Notes: generated by a model not told the origin, from the sequence alone. A stretch of DNA of 64,000 bases from Mammaliicoccus vitulinus (GCF_029024305.1 NZ_CP118974.1:248001-312000); one strand, 5' to 3'. Shown: positions 27,007-36,695, numbered from the stretch's first letter. Numbers and translations are program-made.

Positions 27007-28689
27007 ATGAAGAAATCTTATGATTATATAATTATCGGTGGCGGAAGTGCCGGTTCAGTATTAGGAAGTCGTTTAAGTGAAGATAAAGATAAGAGCGTTT
27101 TAGTATTAGAAGCAGGCAGAAGTGACTATGCTTGGGATTTATTCATTCAAATGCCAGCAGCACTTATGTTTCCATCAGGTAATCGATTCTATGACTGGAA
27201 ATATGAAACTGAGGGAGAACCTCACATGGGCGGTAGAAAAGTAGCGCATGCAAGAGGTAAAGTATTAGGTGGATCTAGTTCAATCAATGGTATGATTTAT
27301 CAACGTGGTAACCCTATGGATTATGAAGGATGGGGAGCACCTGAAGGCATGGAAACATGGAAATTCGCAAATTGTCTACCATACTTTAAAAAACTAGAAA
27401 AAACTTTTGGAGCAGATAAATCAGATCAATATCGTGGTCATAATGGTCCAATCAAATTGAGAAGAGGTCCTGCAACGAATCCATTATTCCAAGCATTCTT
27501 TAATGCAGGTGTTCAAGCTGGTTTCAATAAAACACCAGATGTGAACGGATTTAGACAAGAAGGTTTTGGACCGTTCGATAGTCAAATTCATAATGGTAGA
27601 AGAGTTTCAGCTTCACTTGCATACTTAAGACCAGCAATGAAACGTAAAAATTTAACAGTACAAACAAGAGCGTTTGTAACAGAAATTAATTACGAAGGTA
27701 GAAAAGCAACTGGTGTTACATTTAAGAAAAATGGTAAGAAACATACAGTAGGAGCTGGAGAAGTCATCTTATCTGGTGGTGCGTTCAATACCCCACAACT
27801 ATTACAACTTTCAGGTATTGGTGATTCAGAACACTTAAACTCTTTAGGTATTGAAACACGCGTACATTTACCAGGTGTAGGTGAGAACTTCGAAGATCAT
27901 TTAGAAGTTTATGTTCAACATGCATCTTCTAAACCAGTATCAGAACAACCAAGTTTAAACAAATTCAAAATGCCTTTCATTGGTTTACAATGGATATTTG
28001 GTCGTAAAGGACCAGCAGCAAGTAACCATTTTGAAGGTGGAGGATTTGTTAGGTCAAATGATACCGTAGAATATCCAAATCTCATGTTCCACTTCTTACC
28101 GCTTGCAGTACGTTACGACGGACAAAAAGCAGATGCGAAACATGGTTTCCAAGTTCATATTGGACCTATGTACTCTAACTCAAGAGGTAGCTTGAAAATT
28201 AAATCAAAAGACCCATTCGTAAAACCTAAAATTCGCTTTAACTATTTATCTACAAAAGAAGATGAACAAGAGTGGATTGAAGCGATCAAAGTAGCAAGAA
28301 ACATCTTAACTCAACCAGCCTTAGCACCATATAATGACGGAGAAATATCTCCAGGGCCTTCAGTCCAAACAGACGAAGAAATTTTAGATTGGGTTAAGAA
28401 GGATGCAGAAACAGCATTGCACCCATCATGTAGTGCTAAAATGGGACCAGCATCAGACCCAATGGCTGTTGTTGACCCAGAAACAATGAAAGTACACGGC
28501 ATGGAAAACTTAAGAGTCGTTGACGCATCAGCAATGCCACGTACAACAAATGGTAATATCCATTCGCCAGTACTGATGTTAGCAGAAAAAGCGGCAGATA
28601 TTATTAGAGGTAAAAAACCTTTAGAGCCAGAAGAAATAGATTACTATAAACATGGCGTACATCCTAAAGATGCAGGCATTATGAAATAA
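27007..28689 (+). CDS. betA: Choline dehydrogenase (GMC oxidoreductase)
   Basis: 560-residue FAD-dependent GMC-family enzyme converting choline to betaine aldehyde. The FAD Rossmann motif [19 protein letters not shown] is at the N-terminus. [18 protein letters not shown] is GMC signature 1 and [15 protein letters not shown] is signature 2. The catalytic His lies in HPSCSAKMG, and the C-terminal His/Asn region is [17 protein letters not shown]. Length equals the usual BetA. AGGAGG lies 6 nt before the ATG. It forms a two-gene operon with betB and ends at a terminator. Confidence 0.95.
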   Translation: MKKSYDYIIIGGGSAGSVLGSRLSEDKDKSVLVLEAGRSDYAWDLFIQMPAALMFPSGNRFYDWKYETEGEPHMGGRKVAHARGKVLGGSSSINGMIYQRGNPMDYEGWGAPEGMETWKFANCLPYFKKLEKTFGADKSDQYRGHNGPIKLRRGPATNPLFQAFFNAGVQAGFNKTPDVNGFRQEGFGPFDSQIHNGRRVSASLAYLRPAMKRKNLTVQTRAFVTEINYEGRKATGVTFKKNGKKHTVGAGEVILSGGAFNTPQLLQLSGIGDSEHLNSLGIETRVHLPGVGENFEDHLEVYVQHASSKPVSEQPSLNKFKMPFIGLQWIFGRKGPAASNHFEGGGFVRSNDTVEYPNLMFHFLPLAVRYDGQKADAKHGFQVHIGPMYSNSRGSLKIKSKDPFVKPKIRFNYLSTKEDEQEWIEAIKVARNILTQPALAPYNDGEISPGPSVQTDEEILDWVKKDAETALHPSCSAKMGPASDPMAVVDPETMKVHGMENLRVVDASAMPRTTNGNIHSPVLMLAEKAADIIRGKKPLEPEEIDYYKHGVHPKDAGIMK

Positions 28690-28716
28690 TATAAATTTTA
28701 AATGATTGAATTATAT

Positions 28717-28766
28717 AAAAAATCACCCTATCCAAAGTGAATTCTAATGGATAGGGTGGTTTTTGT
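28717..28766. terminator. Bidirectional terminator between betA and the sucrose regulator
   Basis: AAAAATCACCCTATCCA pairs with TGGATAGGGTGGTTTTT. It lies between convergent genes and has A and T tracts on both sides. Confidence 0.9.
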
Positions 28767-29744
28767 TTAACTTGTACTGCCTTCCCACAGGGTAACAGGG
28801 AGGATATATTCTTTTAATGTTTCTTTGCTTTCTAATCTATCATTCAATACTTCAATGGCTTTTGATGATATTTGATTGATAGGTTGAATAATAGTCGTTA
28901 ACTCTGGGAAAATGGTACGCATGAGTTGTGTGCCATCATACCCTATGAGTAATATATCTTCTGGTATTTTTTTATTGAAATTTTTAGCGAGTTTCATGAT
29001 GATTGCAGCATCTAAATCATTTGATGAAAATATAGCTTCAATATCGGGTTGCTCTTCAAACATGCGATTGAATATTTGAATTTTATCTTTATAAGGTATA
29101 TTGAAGTCGACCGTATAACAAATGGGTTCTAGATTATATTTTTCCATAGTATCTTCATATGCATTGCGGCGTCTTTGAGCGGGTGTGTTAAGATAATCTG
29201 GTCCTGCAATATGTATGATCTTTCTAGCGCCTTTATCAATTAATCTTTGTGTTGCGATTTGCCCACCTAAGTAGTTATCTGATTCTATAATAGGAATATC
29301 TTCGTTCATAATTTGGTCAATTGCAACGATAGGTAAATTATCATTTTTATATTGTTGAATGTTGCGGTTATGAGTACCAACAATGAGTCCATCTACTTGA
29401 TTAGATAGCAGTTGGTTTAAATAGTTTGTTTCTTTTTCAGGGTCATTCATAGAATTACCTATAATGACTTTATAACCTTGTAAGTAAAGTTTCTTTTCTA
29501 ATTCCTCAACGAGTTCTCCAAAAAATGGATTCGTTACTGTAGGGAATATTAAACCTATAATTTGAGTCTTTTTGTTATATAGTTGTCGTGCTACAGTGTT
29601 AGGTTGATAATTTAATTTTTCCATAGCATCATAAACTTTATCGATTGTTTCTTGGCTTAAGTAGCCTCGTTTATTCAATACTCTAGAAACAGTTGTCTTT
29701 GAAACATTCGCTAATTTGGCAACATCATCTAATTTAGGTTTCAT
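28767..29744 (-). CDS. scrR: LacI-family regulator, probable sucrose operon repressor
   Basis: 325-residue LacI/GalR repressor. The N-terminal HTH reads LDDVAKLANVSKTTVSRVLN, and the hinge helix is NTVARQLYNKKT. The periplasmic-binding-like core has GLIFPTVTNPFFGELV, GLIVGTHNR and IFSSNDLDAAIIMKLAK. It lies downstream of the GH32 hydrolase in the same direction, separated by a terminator and a 97-bp repeat, so it probably has its own promoter. A LacI-type palindrome with a central CCGG overlaps the cscB promoter at 32930 and is the likely target. Sucrose specificity is inferred from these neighbours. Confidence 0.85.
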   Translation of the reverse strand: MKPKLDDVAKLANVSKTTVSRVLNKRGYLSQETIDKVYDAMEKLNYQPNTVARQLYNKKTQIIGLIFPTVTNPFFGELVEELEKKLYLQGYKVIIGNSMNDPEKETNYLNQLLSNQVDGLIVGTHNRNIQQYKNDNLPIVAIDQIMNEDIPIIESDNYLGGQIATQRLIDKGARKIIHIAGPDYLNTPAQRRRNAYEDTMEKYNLEPICYTVDFNIPYKDKIQIFNRMFEEQPDIEAIFSSNDLDAAIIMKLAKNFNKKIPEDILLIGYDGTQLMRTIFPELTTIIQPINQISSKAIEVLNDRLESKETLKEYILPVTLWEGSTS

Positions 29745-29848
29745 TTTAAATTCCCCTCGATTCAGTATTTAAGCTATTAATCATCATTATATCAAAAATC
29801 AATATAACTTCATTAAATACAGGTCAACACAACAAAACCAAACCAAAA

Positions 29849-29896
29849 TAAAAAGATCTCTTCATTAGGTTTTAAACTAGTGAAGAGATCTTTTAA
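29849..29896. terminator. Hairpin terminator in the scrB-scrR gap
   Basis: AAAAGATCTCTTCA and TGAAGAGATCTTTT form a 14-bp perfect stem. It shares the AGATCTCTTCATTAG core with the truncated hairpin at 40488. Confidence 0.85.
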
Positions 29897-29912
29897 TTGT
29901 TTTAAAAGTCTT

Positions 29913-30009
29913 ACGATTTTGAAAGTGCATGCTTGCCTAGGGGTATGGTTCGAGCCTGTAGTCTCTCTCTTATACTATTCCCTCAGGCGTCAGCACTTTA
30001 CAAAATCGT
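29913..30009. repeat. 97-bp palindromic element, family 4, copy A
   Basis: It is bounded by the dyad ACGATTTTGAAAGTGC and GCACTTTACAAAATCGT. It contains a second stem, GCCTAGGGG with CCCTCAGGC (one mismatch), and a central GTAT/ATAC pairing. Two more copies of identical 97-bp length lie at 61638 and 61843. It has no coding capacity. A partial, diverged piece (30075-30120, GAAAGTGTATGCTTGCCTA) follows it. Confidence 0.9.
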
Positions 30010-30074
30010 GAGGGATATCGTTTATTATGCTAAATTTATAGATTTATGTTCTACTGTTCTGAATTGTAGTCTTC

Positions 30075-30120
30075 AGAAAGTGTATGCTTGCCTAAGGCTA
30101 TGGTTAGGACCTCATGAGAG
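30075..30120. repeat. Partial, diverged copy of the 97-bp element
   Basis: It begins GAAAGTGTATGCTTGCCTA and continues GGCTATGGTT, matching the left half of the family 4 element with several differences. The right half is missing. Confidence 0.65.
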
Positions 30121-30127
30121 GTGACTA

Positions 30128-31555
30128 TTAATATTGCATTGCTTTTTCATTTAGTTGATATAGATCGTAATTTGTTGCAACGCCATCAGAGGCATTTATC
30201 CAAACTTGAGGAACGTCTTCAGTATAATAGCGTTCTGTAAATACAGCTTCTCCTCCATTAATAAATATTTCTACTGAACTTTTATCAATGAATATTTGTA
30301 GTTCCACTGTGTTTTTAGCTGAGATTAGTGCAAATCGTGAGTCGTCTTTGTCTGGACGGTATAGTTCAAATTCATTTGTTTGATTATCATAATTTAAAGA
30401 TAATAATAATTGGTTAGACGCATCTTTTAATTCGAATGAAGTTGTTATTTCTTTTCTTTCTTCAAACTTATGTTCTAAATTCACTTCTATATGTGAAGAT
30501 TGTTTTGATAATAATGTAGGCTCTTCTAAATATATATGTCCAGAATCCAATGTCTGAGTTCTAAGTTCCTTTAATTCATCGACAGGTTTCATATATAAAT
30601 GATTATCGAGCAATACAAGTTCTCTTGGTAAAGTTAAAGCACCAGCCCATCCATCCTCTTTTTCAGGCATAGGACTTTCCCACATAGCCATCCAACCAAT
30701 TAGAATTCTTCGGCCATCAGGTGTAGTTGTAGTTTGTGCAGCATAAAAATCATGACCATAATCTAACTCTATAAATCTATCATGACTAAATGTGGTCTTC
30801 TCTTCATTTAAATGTCCCAGGAAATAACCTGTTTGGAATAAATTTAAATATTCTTTTCCTTGCTGTTTAATCCCTTGAGGAGAGCATAATAAAATATCTT
30901 TATTATTTAATGAGAAGAAGTCTGGACATTCCCACATAAATCCTTCCTTTTCTATGCTTTCAGATTTGGCTATATCACCAATATAATCCCATTCCTTTAA
31001 ATTATCAGATTGATACAGAATGACTCTGCCTAATCCATCTTTTCCTTGGCTTCCAAGAATCATGTAGTATTTACCGTTATCTTCCCAAACTTTAGGATCT
31101 CTGAAATGATGTGTATTGTCTTCAGGCTCTGATTCGATAATTGGGTTATTTTCATACTTTGTAAAATTCACACCATCTGTACTATATGCCATATTTTGAT
31201 TTTGCCAAAAATGGTCTGGATCATTGTCTCCATAATAATGATGACCAGTATAAAACAAGTATAAAGTATCATCTTTAACAATTGCACTGCCTGAGAAACA
31301 TCCATCTTTATCTTCTGTAGAACCTGGTGTTAATGCTATCGGCAAGTCTTCCCAATGTACTAAATCTTTACTTCGAGCATGTCCCCAATGCATTGGTCCC
31401 CATTCAGGACTATACGGATAATGTTGATAAAAGATATGATAATACTCATTAAAATAGCAGAAGCCATTTGGGTCGTTAATCCAACCAGATTTAGGCATAA
31501 CATGATAACCGAGTCTATAGCGGTCATTAGTAATTTGAATTTGTTCGTTAGTCAT
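30128..31555 (-). CDS. scrB: Sucrose-6-phosphate hydrolase / invertase (GH32)
   Basis: 475-residue glycoside hydrolase family 32 enzyme cleaving beta-fructosides. The nucleophile motif is WINDPNGF (Asp about 28), the transition-state stabiliser is FRDPK, and the acid/base is WECPDFF. The C-terminal half (from about residue 340) is the beta-sandwich typical of GH32. The ATG at 31555 is chosen over the GTG at 31564, which abuts the AAAGGAAG ribosome-binding site. It follows the permease stop by only a few bases, so the genes are coupled. Because the neighbouring permease is a proton symporter rather than a PTS, the natural substrate may be free sucrose rather than sucrose-6-phosphate. Confidence 0.93.
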   Translation of the reverse strand: MTNEQIQITNDRYRLGYHVMPKSGWINDPNGFCYFNEYYHIFYQHYPYSPEWGPMHWGHARSKDLVHWEDLPIALTPGSTEDKDGCFSGSAIVKDDTLYLFYTGHHYYGDNDPDHFWQNQNMAYSTDGVNFTKYENNPIIESEPEDNTHHFRDPKVWEDNGKYYMILGSQGKDGLGRVILYQSDNLKEWDYIGDIAKSESIEKEGFMWECPDFFSLNNKDILLCSPQGIKQQGKEYLNLFQTGYFLGHLNEEKTTFSHDRFIELDYGHDFYAAQTTTTPDGRRILIGWMAMWESPMPEKEDGWAGALTLPRELVLLDNHLYMKPVDELKELRTQTLDSGHIYLEEPTLLSKQSSHIEVNLEHKFEERKEITTSFELKDASNQLLLSLNYDNQTNEFELYRPDKDDSRFALISAKNTVELQIFIDKSSVEIFINGGEAVFTERYYTEDVPQVWINASDGVATNYDLYQLNEKAMQY

Positions 31556-31560
31556 TTTAT

Positions 31561-32865
31561 TCACGCTTCCTTTTCTTGTATTTTATTTTGACGAATGAAA
31601 GGATCGCCGTTTACATCTTCATCGTCTTTCTTTAATGCAACTACAGCAAATAAACCAGCTAAACCAGCGATTCCGGCAATTATTAAGAATGTTTGATTGT
31701 ACCCGATATGATCTCGCATAGTTCCAAGAGGTGTAGATAATATAACTTGCCCAATTTGTGCAGCTATTTGAAAACCTATCATATATAACGTTGCAGATAA
31801 TTTAGGATTAAAGTGCAACGTTATGTATCTAAACATTGGTAACATAAATAATGGAACTTCAATAGCATGCATCATTTTGATCATTGAAACAGCAATAGGA
31901 TTGTAGAATAGTCCACTTAAACCAATTCTAGCTACCATGAAAGCAACAGCTAAAAGTAGAGTGTTTTTAACACCTACCTTAAACATAACGATAGGAATAA
32001 CACCCATCATGAGCGCTTCAAAAAATACTTGAATTGAGTTTAAAGTTCCATACATTTGTTGTCCTACTTCAGGTGATGCGAATAATTTAGTATAAAAATC
32101 TGGGAACATTTGTTGATCATAAATTGTGTAGAATGACATAGTAAATGTTATAAAAATAATAATAATCCATAAATGAGATAATTTTAGTAATGAAAGCATC
32201 TCTTTAAAACTCGGAATAGCTGAGTCTGTTTCATCATTAGCAATTTCACTTTTAGCTATATTTTCAGTTTTAGGTTTCCACAAAATAAGATTTAACAATA
32301 ATACCAAACCTAATAAAGAACCAAGCCAAAAATTATATTCAGGATTTTTCACAAATAAGAAACCAGCAACTAACGCTGAAACTGCGTAACCGAAAGATCC
32401 CCAAGCACGAGCTTGTCCATATTTAAAGTCGAAAAATCTACTAAACCTTTCCGAAACAGCTTCGTAAATACCCGCTGCTGCCAGAAAACCAGATGATAAA
32501 AATAATGAACCTACAAAAATACCTGCGATAAAATGACTCTGTATTAAAGGTCCATAAATCCATACGAAGAAAGGACCTACTAATAAAGACATAGTTGCAC
32601 AAAATATTAATAAAGATCGCTTAATGACGAGTCTATCTTGAAGAATGCCATAAAGAAACATCAAGAATAGAGTAGTGAGGGAGTTAGCAGAATAAATCGT
32701 TCCAACTTCACTCCCGGATAATCCGAGACCATTTTTTTCAGAAGTTAACCAAATTTGGAAGAAAGACCACCAAATTGACCATGAAGCAAAAAACAGTAAT
32801 AAAGTAAACGAAGATTGCAAATAAGACTTGTTCTTAAGCGGTTGTAAATAGTTGCTGAAACTCAA
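31561..32865 (-). CDS. cscB: Oligosaccharide:H+ symporter of the LacY/CscB family (probable sucrose permease)
   Basis: 434-residue major facilitator protein with 12 predicted helices, belonging to the oligosaccharide:H+ symporter family that includes LacY, RafB and CscB. Family traits are the N-terminal FFASWSIWWSFFQIWLTSE region, GSEVGTIYSANSLTTLFLM and the loop RAWGSFGYAVSALVAGF, which aligns with the RxWGSxG of LacY-type transporters. The start is TTG at 32865 with AAAGGAGG 8 nt upstream. It precedes the GH32 gene with overlap-level spacing. Most staphylococci import sucrose by a ScrA PTS, so a CscB-type symporter here is unusual. Confidence 0.88.
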   Translation of the reverse strand: MSFSNYLQPLKNKSYLQSSFTLLLFFASWSIWWSFFQIWLTSEKNGLGLSGSEVGTIYSANSLTTLFLMFLYGILQDRLVIKRSLLIFCATMSLLVGPFFVWIYGPLIQSHFIAGIFVGSLFLSSGFLAAAGIYEAVSERFSRFFDFKYGQARAWGSFGYAVSALVAGFLFVKNPEYNFWLGSLLGLVLLLNLILWKPKTENIAKSEIANDETDSAIPSFKEMLSLLKLSHLWIIIIFITFTMSFYTIYDQQMFPDFYTKLFASPEVGQQMYGTLNSIQVFFEALMMGVIPIVMFKVGVKNTLLLAVAFMVARIGLSGLFYNPIAVSMIKMMHAIEVPLFMLPMFRYITLHFNPKLSATLYMIGFQIAAQIGQVILSTPLGTMRDHIGYNQTFLIIAGIAGLAGLFAVVALKKDDEDVNGDPFIRQNKIQEKEA

Positions 32866-32909
32866 TTGTAAAACCTCCTTTTATTTTTGTAAGGGCTTTC
32901 TTATTGAGA

Positions 32910-32938
32910 ATTGTATATTTAAAATAAACATATGTCAA
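32910..32938 (-). promoter_or_regulatory. Promoter of the cscB-scrB operon
   Basis: On the minus strand, TTGACA (plus-strand 32933-32938), a 17-bp spacer and TACAAT (32910-32915) form a near-perfect sigma-A promoter about 45 bp before cscB. Confidence 0.8.
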
Positions 32939-32951
32939 CCGGTTAACATAT
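32930..32951. promoter_or_regulatory. LacI-family operator overlapping the cscB -35 box
   Basis: A 22-bp inverted repeat reads ATATGT-C-AACCGGTT-A-ACATAT with the central CCGG typical of LacI/GalR operators. It overlaps the -35 hexamer, implying direct repression, probably by the regulator at 28767. Confidence 0.8.
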
Positions 32952-33027
32952 CAATTTTACTCATAAAGAGTTATTTATCGCTTGGTATATGGTGTTTATA
33001 TAATATAATGTATTAATTAAAAAAAGA

Positions 33028-33066
33028 AAAAAGCATCAATCCATTTGAAATGGATTGATGCTTTTA
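33028..33066 (-). terminator. Terminator after fdaA
   Basis: AAAAGCATCAATCCATTT-GA-AAATGGATTGATGCTTTT-type stem, at least 14 bp and AT-flanked, just beyond the aldolase stop on the minus strand. Confidence 0.9.
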
Positions 33067-33084
33067 AATTAAACGTTGAATTTA

Positions 33085-33975
33085 TTAATTCTTATTCACT
33101 GAAGCGTCATAGATAGAATCTACAGCGTCTTGTAAGCCGCTATCAAATTCTTCTGCTGATTGTCCTGCGAATAGGTCAGTTACTAATGCGCGTGAGAAGC
33201 TTGCGATAAGATTGTCATTTTCTTTCAATAATTCGTTTGCTTTCTCTCTAGAGTAACCGCCTGATAATGCTACGACACGAACGACGTTAGGGTGTTCGAT
33301 TAATGATTTATATTGATTTGGTTTTGTTGGAATTGTTAATTTCAACATTACGTATTGATCTTCATTTAATTTATCTAATTCTTTAGCAATTTCATCTTTT
33401 AAGATGTCTTCGATTGCTTCTTTATCTTTAGCGTTAATGTTAACTTCAGGCTCAATAATTGGAACTAATCCTGCTTCGATGATTTGTTTACCAATTTCAA
33501 ATTGTTGTTCTACGACTTTAGCGATATCATCTTTATTAGCTTCTAAGATGTTTGAACGCATTTTAGTACCAAATACGTTACGTTCTTTAGCACGTTTTAG
33601 TAATTCGTCTAAACCTGGAATAACTTTCATTAATTGAACGCCGTTTTCTTCATCAGCAAGTCCTTTGTCGACTTTTAAGAAAGGTACAATACCTTTATCT
33701 GCTAAGTAATCAGAAGTATATTTTCCTTCTACTTCACGGTCCATTGTTTGTTCAAATAAAATGGCACCTAATATTTTTTCTGAACTAAAAGCTGGTGATG
33801 TAATAATACGTGTTCTCATTTCATGAACAAGCGTATACATTTCATCTTCATTGCTGTATTGATTTTCTTCGATACCGTAATCTTTAAGAGCTTTCGGAGT
33901 ACTACCACCACTTTGATCTAGTGCAGCTATAAAACCTTTACCATTTTTTATTTTTTCAAATTGTTCTTGGTTCAT
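33085..33975 (-). CDS. fdaA: Class I fructose-bisphosphate aldolase
   Basis: 296-residue class I (Schiff-base) fructose-1,6-bisphosphate aldolase of the short staphylococcal type, interconverting FBP with DHAP and glyceraldehyde-3-phosphate. Conserved stretches are [59 protein letters not shown] and the MLKLTIP strand that likely bears the Schiff-base lysine. The C-terminal [10 protein letters not shown] equals the S. aureus protein by recollection. The ATG at 33975 is chosen over the GTG at 33984, which lies in the AAAGGAGTGG ribosome-binding site. It is monocistronic. Confidence 0.96.
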   Translation of the reverse strand: MNQEQFEKIKNGKGFIAALDQSGGSTPKALKDYGIEENQYSNEDEMYTLVHEMRTRIITSPAFSSEKILGAILFEQTMDREVEGKYTSDYLADKGIVPFLKVDKGLADEENGVQLMKVIPGLDELLKRAKERNVFGTKMRSNILEANKDDIAKVVEQQFEIGKQIIEAGLVPIIEPEVNINAKDKEAIEDILKDEIAKELDKLNEDQYVMLKLTIPTKPNQYKSLIEHPNVVRVVALSGGYSREKANELLKENDNLIASFSRALVTDLFAGQSAEEFDSGLQDAVDSIYDASVNKN

Positions 33976-34154
33976 TTTTTCCACTCCTTTAGATATTATT
34001 CACTTATTAGTATGATGATTTTTAGTTTTTATCGCAAGTCATACAACTTTTTAAGTTATTAAGCGTAAAATTATGTCGAATTTAAGAAGATTGGCTTACT
34101 TTCGTTTCATAAATAGGCCATACGTTTTATGATGTAGGTTAGGGAGGATTCTCA

Positions 34155-34484
34155 ATGAATAAAAAATCAGCAATATTACTAATCAGTGGCTTAGCAGTTC
34201 TTGCAATTGCAATGGCAGCACTATTATTATTCTCAACACAAAAAAGCACATACTACGGCTACATGGAGAATGGTACAACAGCAGAAAAAGTAGTAAGTGA
34301 GAAAAATAATGAAGTAACAGAAAGTGTTAAAGTTGAACCAACGAAGGATTTCAAACCTAAAAAAGGTGACTTCGTTAAACTTATCTCAAATGATGATGGG
34401 AAAACATTTTATAAAAAAGAAGTGGTTACACACGATGATATACCACACGGCTTAATGATGAAAATACATGAAATGGATATGTAA
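34155..34484 (+). CDS. Small membrane-anchored protein, DUF4889-like
   Basis: 109-residue protein with one N-terminal transmembrane or signal segment (about residues 5-27, ILLISGLAVLAIAMAALLLF) and an extracytoplasmic domain of about 80 residues. It contains YYGYMENG, FKPKKGDFVKLISND and HDDIPHGLMMKIHEM. No lipobox is visible. It resembles a family of short staphylococcal secreted or anchored proteins that I recall as DUF4889, but I cannot verify that. The function is unknown. It has AGGGAGG before the ATG and converges on the PTS gene through a shared terminator. Confidence 0.75.
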   Translation: MNKKSAILLISGLAVLAIAMAALLLFSTQKSTYYGYMENGTTAEKVVSEKNNEVTESVKVEPTKDFKPKKGDFVKLISNDDGKTFYKKEVVTHDDIPHGLMMKIHEMDM

Positions 34485-34494
34485 TATCTAAAGA

Positions 34495-34535
34495 TAAAAG
34501 CTACCACAATTTTTAAAATTGTCGGTAGCTTTTAT
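34495..34535. terminator. Bidirectional terminator between the small protein and the PTS gene
   Basis: AAAAGCTACCACAATTTTTA and AAATTGTCGGTAGCTTTT pair with a short loop between convergent genes. Confidence 0.88.
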
Positions 34536-34538
34536 TAT

Positions 34539-35942
34539 TTAAGTATTCTCTATTTCTTTATTAAATTCTTTAACAAGTTTAGTAACTTCTGGACCTATGA
34601 TGATTTGAGCATTATGTTTATCTATTATAACAACACCATGAGCGCCAGTTTGCATAATTTTGTCTTTATTAATTAATGAAGTATCTCTAAGTTCTAACCT
34701 TAATCTAGTAATGCAATTTTCATATTCTATAACATTATCTTTAGTACCAATGTTTTCTAATATTTTTTTAGACATGTATCGGTACTGATTGTGTGTTAAA
34801 GATAAATCTTTCTCTTCGTCAGATTTTTCTTCATCAAAATTACTTTCTTCTATTTGACCTATGATCGGAACGTTTCTGTTAATGATATAGAAGTAAAATG
34901 TAACAAAGTAAAGTATGAAGAAACCTATTCCTACTGGTATAATCATCCAACCCTTATCTGATAATCCTAAATTCAACACATAGTCTATAATACTACCACC
35001 CCATGAGAAACCTTCTCTAATGTGTAGGTAGTATAAGGTCATTCCGGCTAAACCAGTATATACAGAATGTATAAAGTATAAAAATGGTGAAGTGAATAAG
35101 AATGTAAATTCGATAGGCTCAGTTATACCAGCAACTATTGCAGTGAAACTACCTGATCCCATAAGTGCTTTTGTATTTTGTTTATTGTATTTTGCAGCTT
35201 TTGAAATAGCTAAAGCAATGGCAGGTACGCCAAACATAATCGATACAAAATATCCACTTAAGAAATAACCTGCTGTTGGGTCACCATTTAAGAATCTTGT
35301 AACTTCACCATGAACCACTTCTCCACCAGACGTTTTGAAATCTCCCAATCCAAAGTAAATATAAGTGTTTAACACATGATGTAAGCCAAATGGAAGTAAA
35401 AATCTATTTAAAAATCCATTTATAAATACACCTAACCCTCCTAATGTGACAAGGCTTTGAGCTAACCAATCAATTGATGATTGAGCATAAGGCCAAACTA
35501 AGAAGCTTATTCCCGTTACTGGTAGCATAAGTAATATAATCATGGTAATAGGGAAGTTCTCTCCAGAAAAGAAAGAGAAGACTTTCGGTAACTCAACATC
35601 TTTAAATTTATTGTAAACCCAAGCTGCAAGTAAGCCTGAAATGAGACCCCCAAACACACTCATATTCAAATCAGAATCAAGTATATTCAATCCTTCTTTT
35701 AGAATCGATATTGCTATAAAACCTGTTAGAGCAGGAATCCCTCTATCTTTAGTTTTTGATAATCCCATTGCTATCCCGATTGCTATAAGAATATCTATAT
35801 TATTAAAAATTGCTCCTGATGCTTGAAATAGTTTCCAGTCCAATAAATCTTCGGAACTGATTCTAAAAAGTATACCTGCTGCTGGCAAAGCTACTATTGG
35901 AATAAGCATTGATCTACCAAGCTTTTGTAAGAATCTCATCAT
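34539..35942 (-). CDS. PTS EIICB transporter, glucose/N-acetylglucosamine superfamily
   Basis: 467-residue phosphotransferase permease with an N-terminal EIIC (about 1-370, ten or so TM segments) and a C-terminal EIIB. EIIC motifs are LGRSMLIPIVALPAAGIL, LPFGLHHVLNTYIYFGLGD and GITEPIEFTFLFTSPFLYF. EIIB has the phosphocysteine in YENCITRLRLEL (near residue 410) and GVVIIDKHNAQIIIG. There is no EIIA domain, so it must borrow one. It is the third gene of an operon after a GH4 glycosidase and a ChbG-type deacetylase, so the imported sugar is probably an acetylated or otherwise modified disaccharide taken up as a phosphate. Confidence 0.9.
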   Translation of the reverse strand: MMRFLQKLGRSMLIPIVALPAAGILFRISSEDLLDWKLFQASGAIFNNIDILIAIGIAMGLSKTKDRGIPALTGFIAISILKEGLNILDSDLNMSVFGGLISGLLAAWVYNKFKDVELPKVFSFFSGENFPITMIILLMLPVTGISFLVWPYAQSSIDWLAQSLVTLGGLGVFINGFLNRFLLPFGLHHVLNTYIYFGLGDFKTSGGEVVHGEVTRFLNGDPTAGYFLSGYFVSIMFGVPAIALAISKAAKYNKQNTKALMGSGSFTAIVAGITEPIEFTFLFTSPFLYFIHSVYTGLAGMTLYYLHIREGFSWGGSIIDYVLNLGLSDKGWMIIPVGIGFFILYFVTFYFYIINRNVPIIGQIEESNFDEEKSDEEKDLSLTHNQYRYMSKKILENIGTKDNVIEYENCITRLRLELRDTSLINKDKIMQTGAHGVVIIDKHNAQIIIGPEVTKLVKEFNKEIENT

Positions 35943-35963
35943 AACAAATGTCCCCCTTTGACA

Positions 35964-36695
35964 TTACAAATCAGAATAATTGATTAAAGTTATTCCATTT
36001 ATTTCATTAAATATTTCCTTCGCATGTTCACTTGTTAAAAAATCTAATTCTTCAATTCTTGGCATGACAAAAGATGAATGGTCTCTTAAAAACTTATCTA
36101 TATATGCTGGGTGACACATGATTTCAATTGAATCATATTTTTTGTATTTGTCTTTAATAACTTCTAAAGAATTTAAAATAATTTCAGGGTGATATTCAAA
36201 GTAATCGACCATTTTATATTGGGAGTATTTATTTTTATTTTCTAAATTATTTCTTATAGGAAGTTGATATTCAGTTGCTAATTTTAAAAATACAGGCAGT
36301 ATTAGCTCCAAATTATTAACATGATGATGACTATCAAGATGAGTGGGTGTTAAACCTGTTGATAAAAACTTTTCTATTTGGGCTTTCCATTCATCATATA
36401 ATTCATTTACATCAATGTAATATTTTTGATCATAATGAGATATATTTCTAAAATCACCATTGCTATCTACTAAACTATATAAGTTTTTAGTTAGTGGCTT
36501 CCCACACGTTAAGGCTAGGTGAATACCAACCCCTAAACCTGGATTAGCTTTGGCTAATTTGATTGCATGTGTAAACCCAGGCATATTTGTTAGGCACGTT
36601 GTGGAAGTGAGTATACCATTCTTATAAGCATCGATAATTCCGTAATTCACACCATTTGAATATCCGAAATCATCTGCATTTATGATAACTTTCAT
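35964..36695 (-). CDS. ChbG/YdjC family carbohydrate deacetylase
   Basis: 243-residue YdjC/ChbG protein, a metal-dependent deacetylase removing an acetyl group from chitooligosaccharide-6-phosphates in the characterised E. coli enzyme. The metal and catalytic motifs are INADDFGYSNGVN at the N-terminus, GIHLALTCG and LDSHHHVNN (Asp and His ligands), and IEIMCHPAYID near the C-terminus. It lies 14 bp after the GH4 gene and 21 bp before the PTS gene. GH4 plus ChbG is the pair found in the chb operon (ChbF, ChbG), supporting an N-acetylated disaccharide substrate. Confidence 0.9.
   Translation of the reverse strand: MKVIINADDFGYSNGVNYGIIDAYKNGILTSTTCLTNMPGFTHAIKLAKANPGLGVGIHLALTCGKPLTKNLYSLVDSNGDFRNISHYDQKYYIDVNELYDEWKAQIEKFLSTGLTPTHLDSHHHVNNLELILPVFLKLATEYQLPIRNNLENKNKYSQYKMVDYFEYHPEIILNSLEVIKDKYKKYDSIEIMCHPAYIDKFLRDHSSFVMPRIEELDFLTSEHAKEIFNEINGITLINYSDL

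Noticed and set aside
29940-29965. tRNA-like GGTTCGAGCC segment in the 97-bp element
   Set aside because: No acceptor or anticodon arms can be folded around it, and in the other copies the segment changes while the outer dyad stays.
32887-32902. cre site between the cscB promoter and start
   Set aside because: The sequence resembles AGAAAGCCCTTACA but lacks the central CG of cre sites, so the match is too weak.
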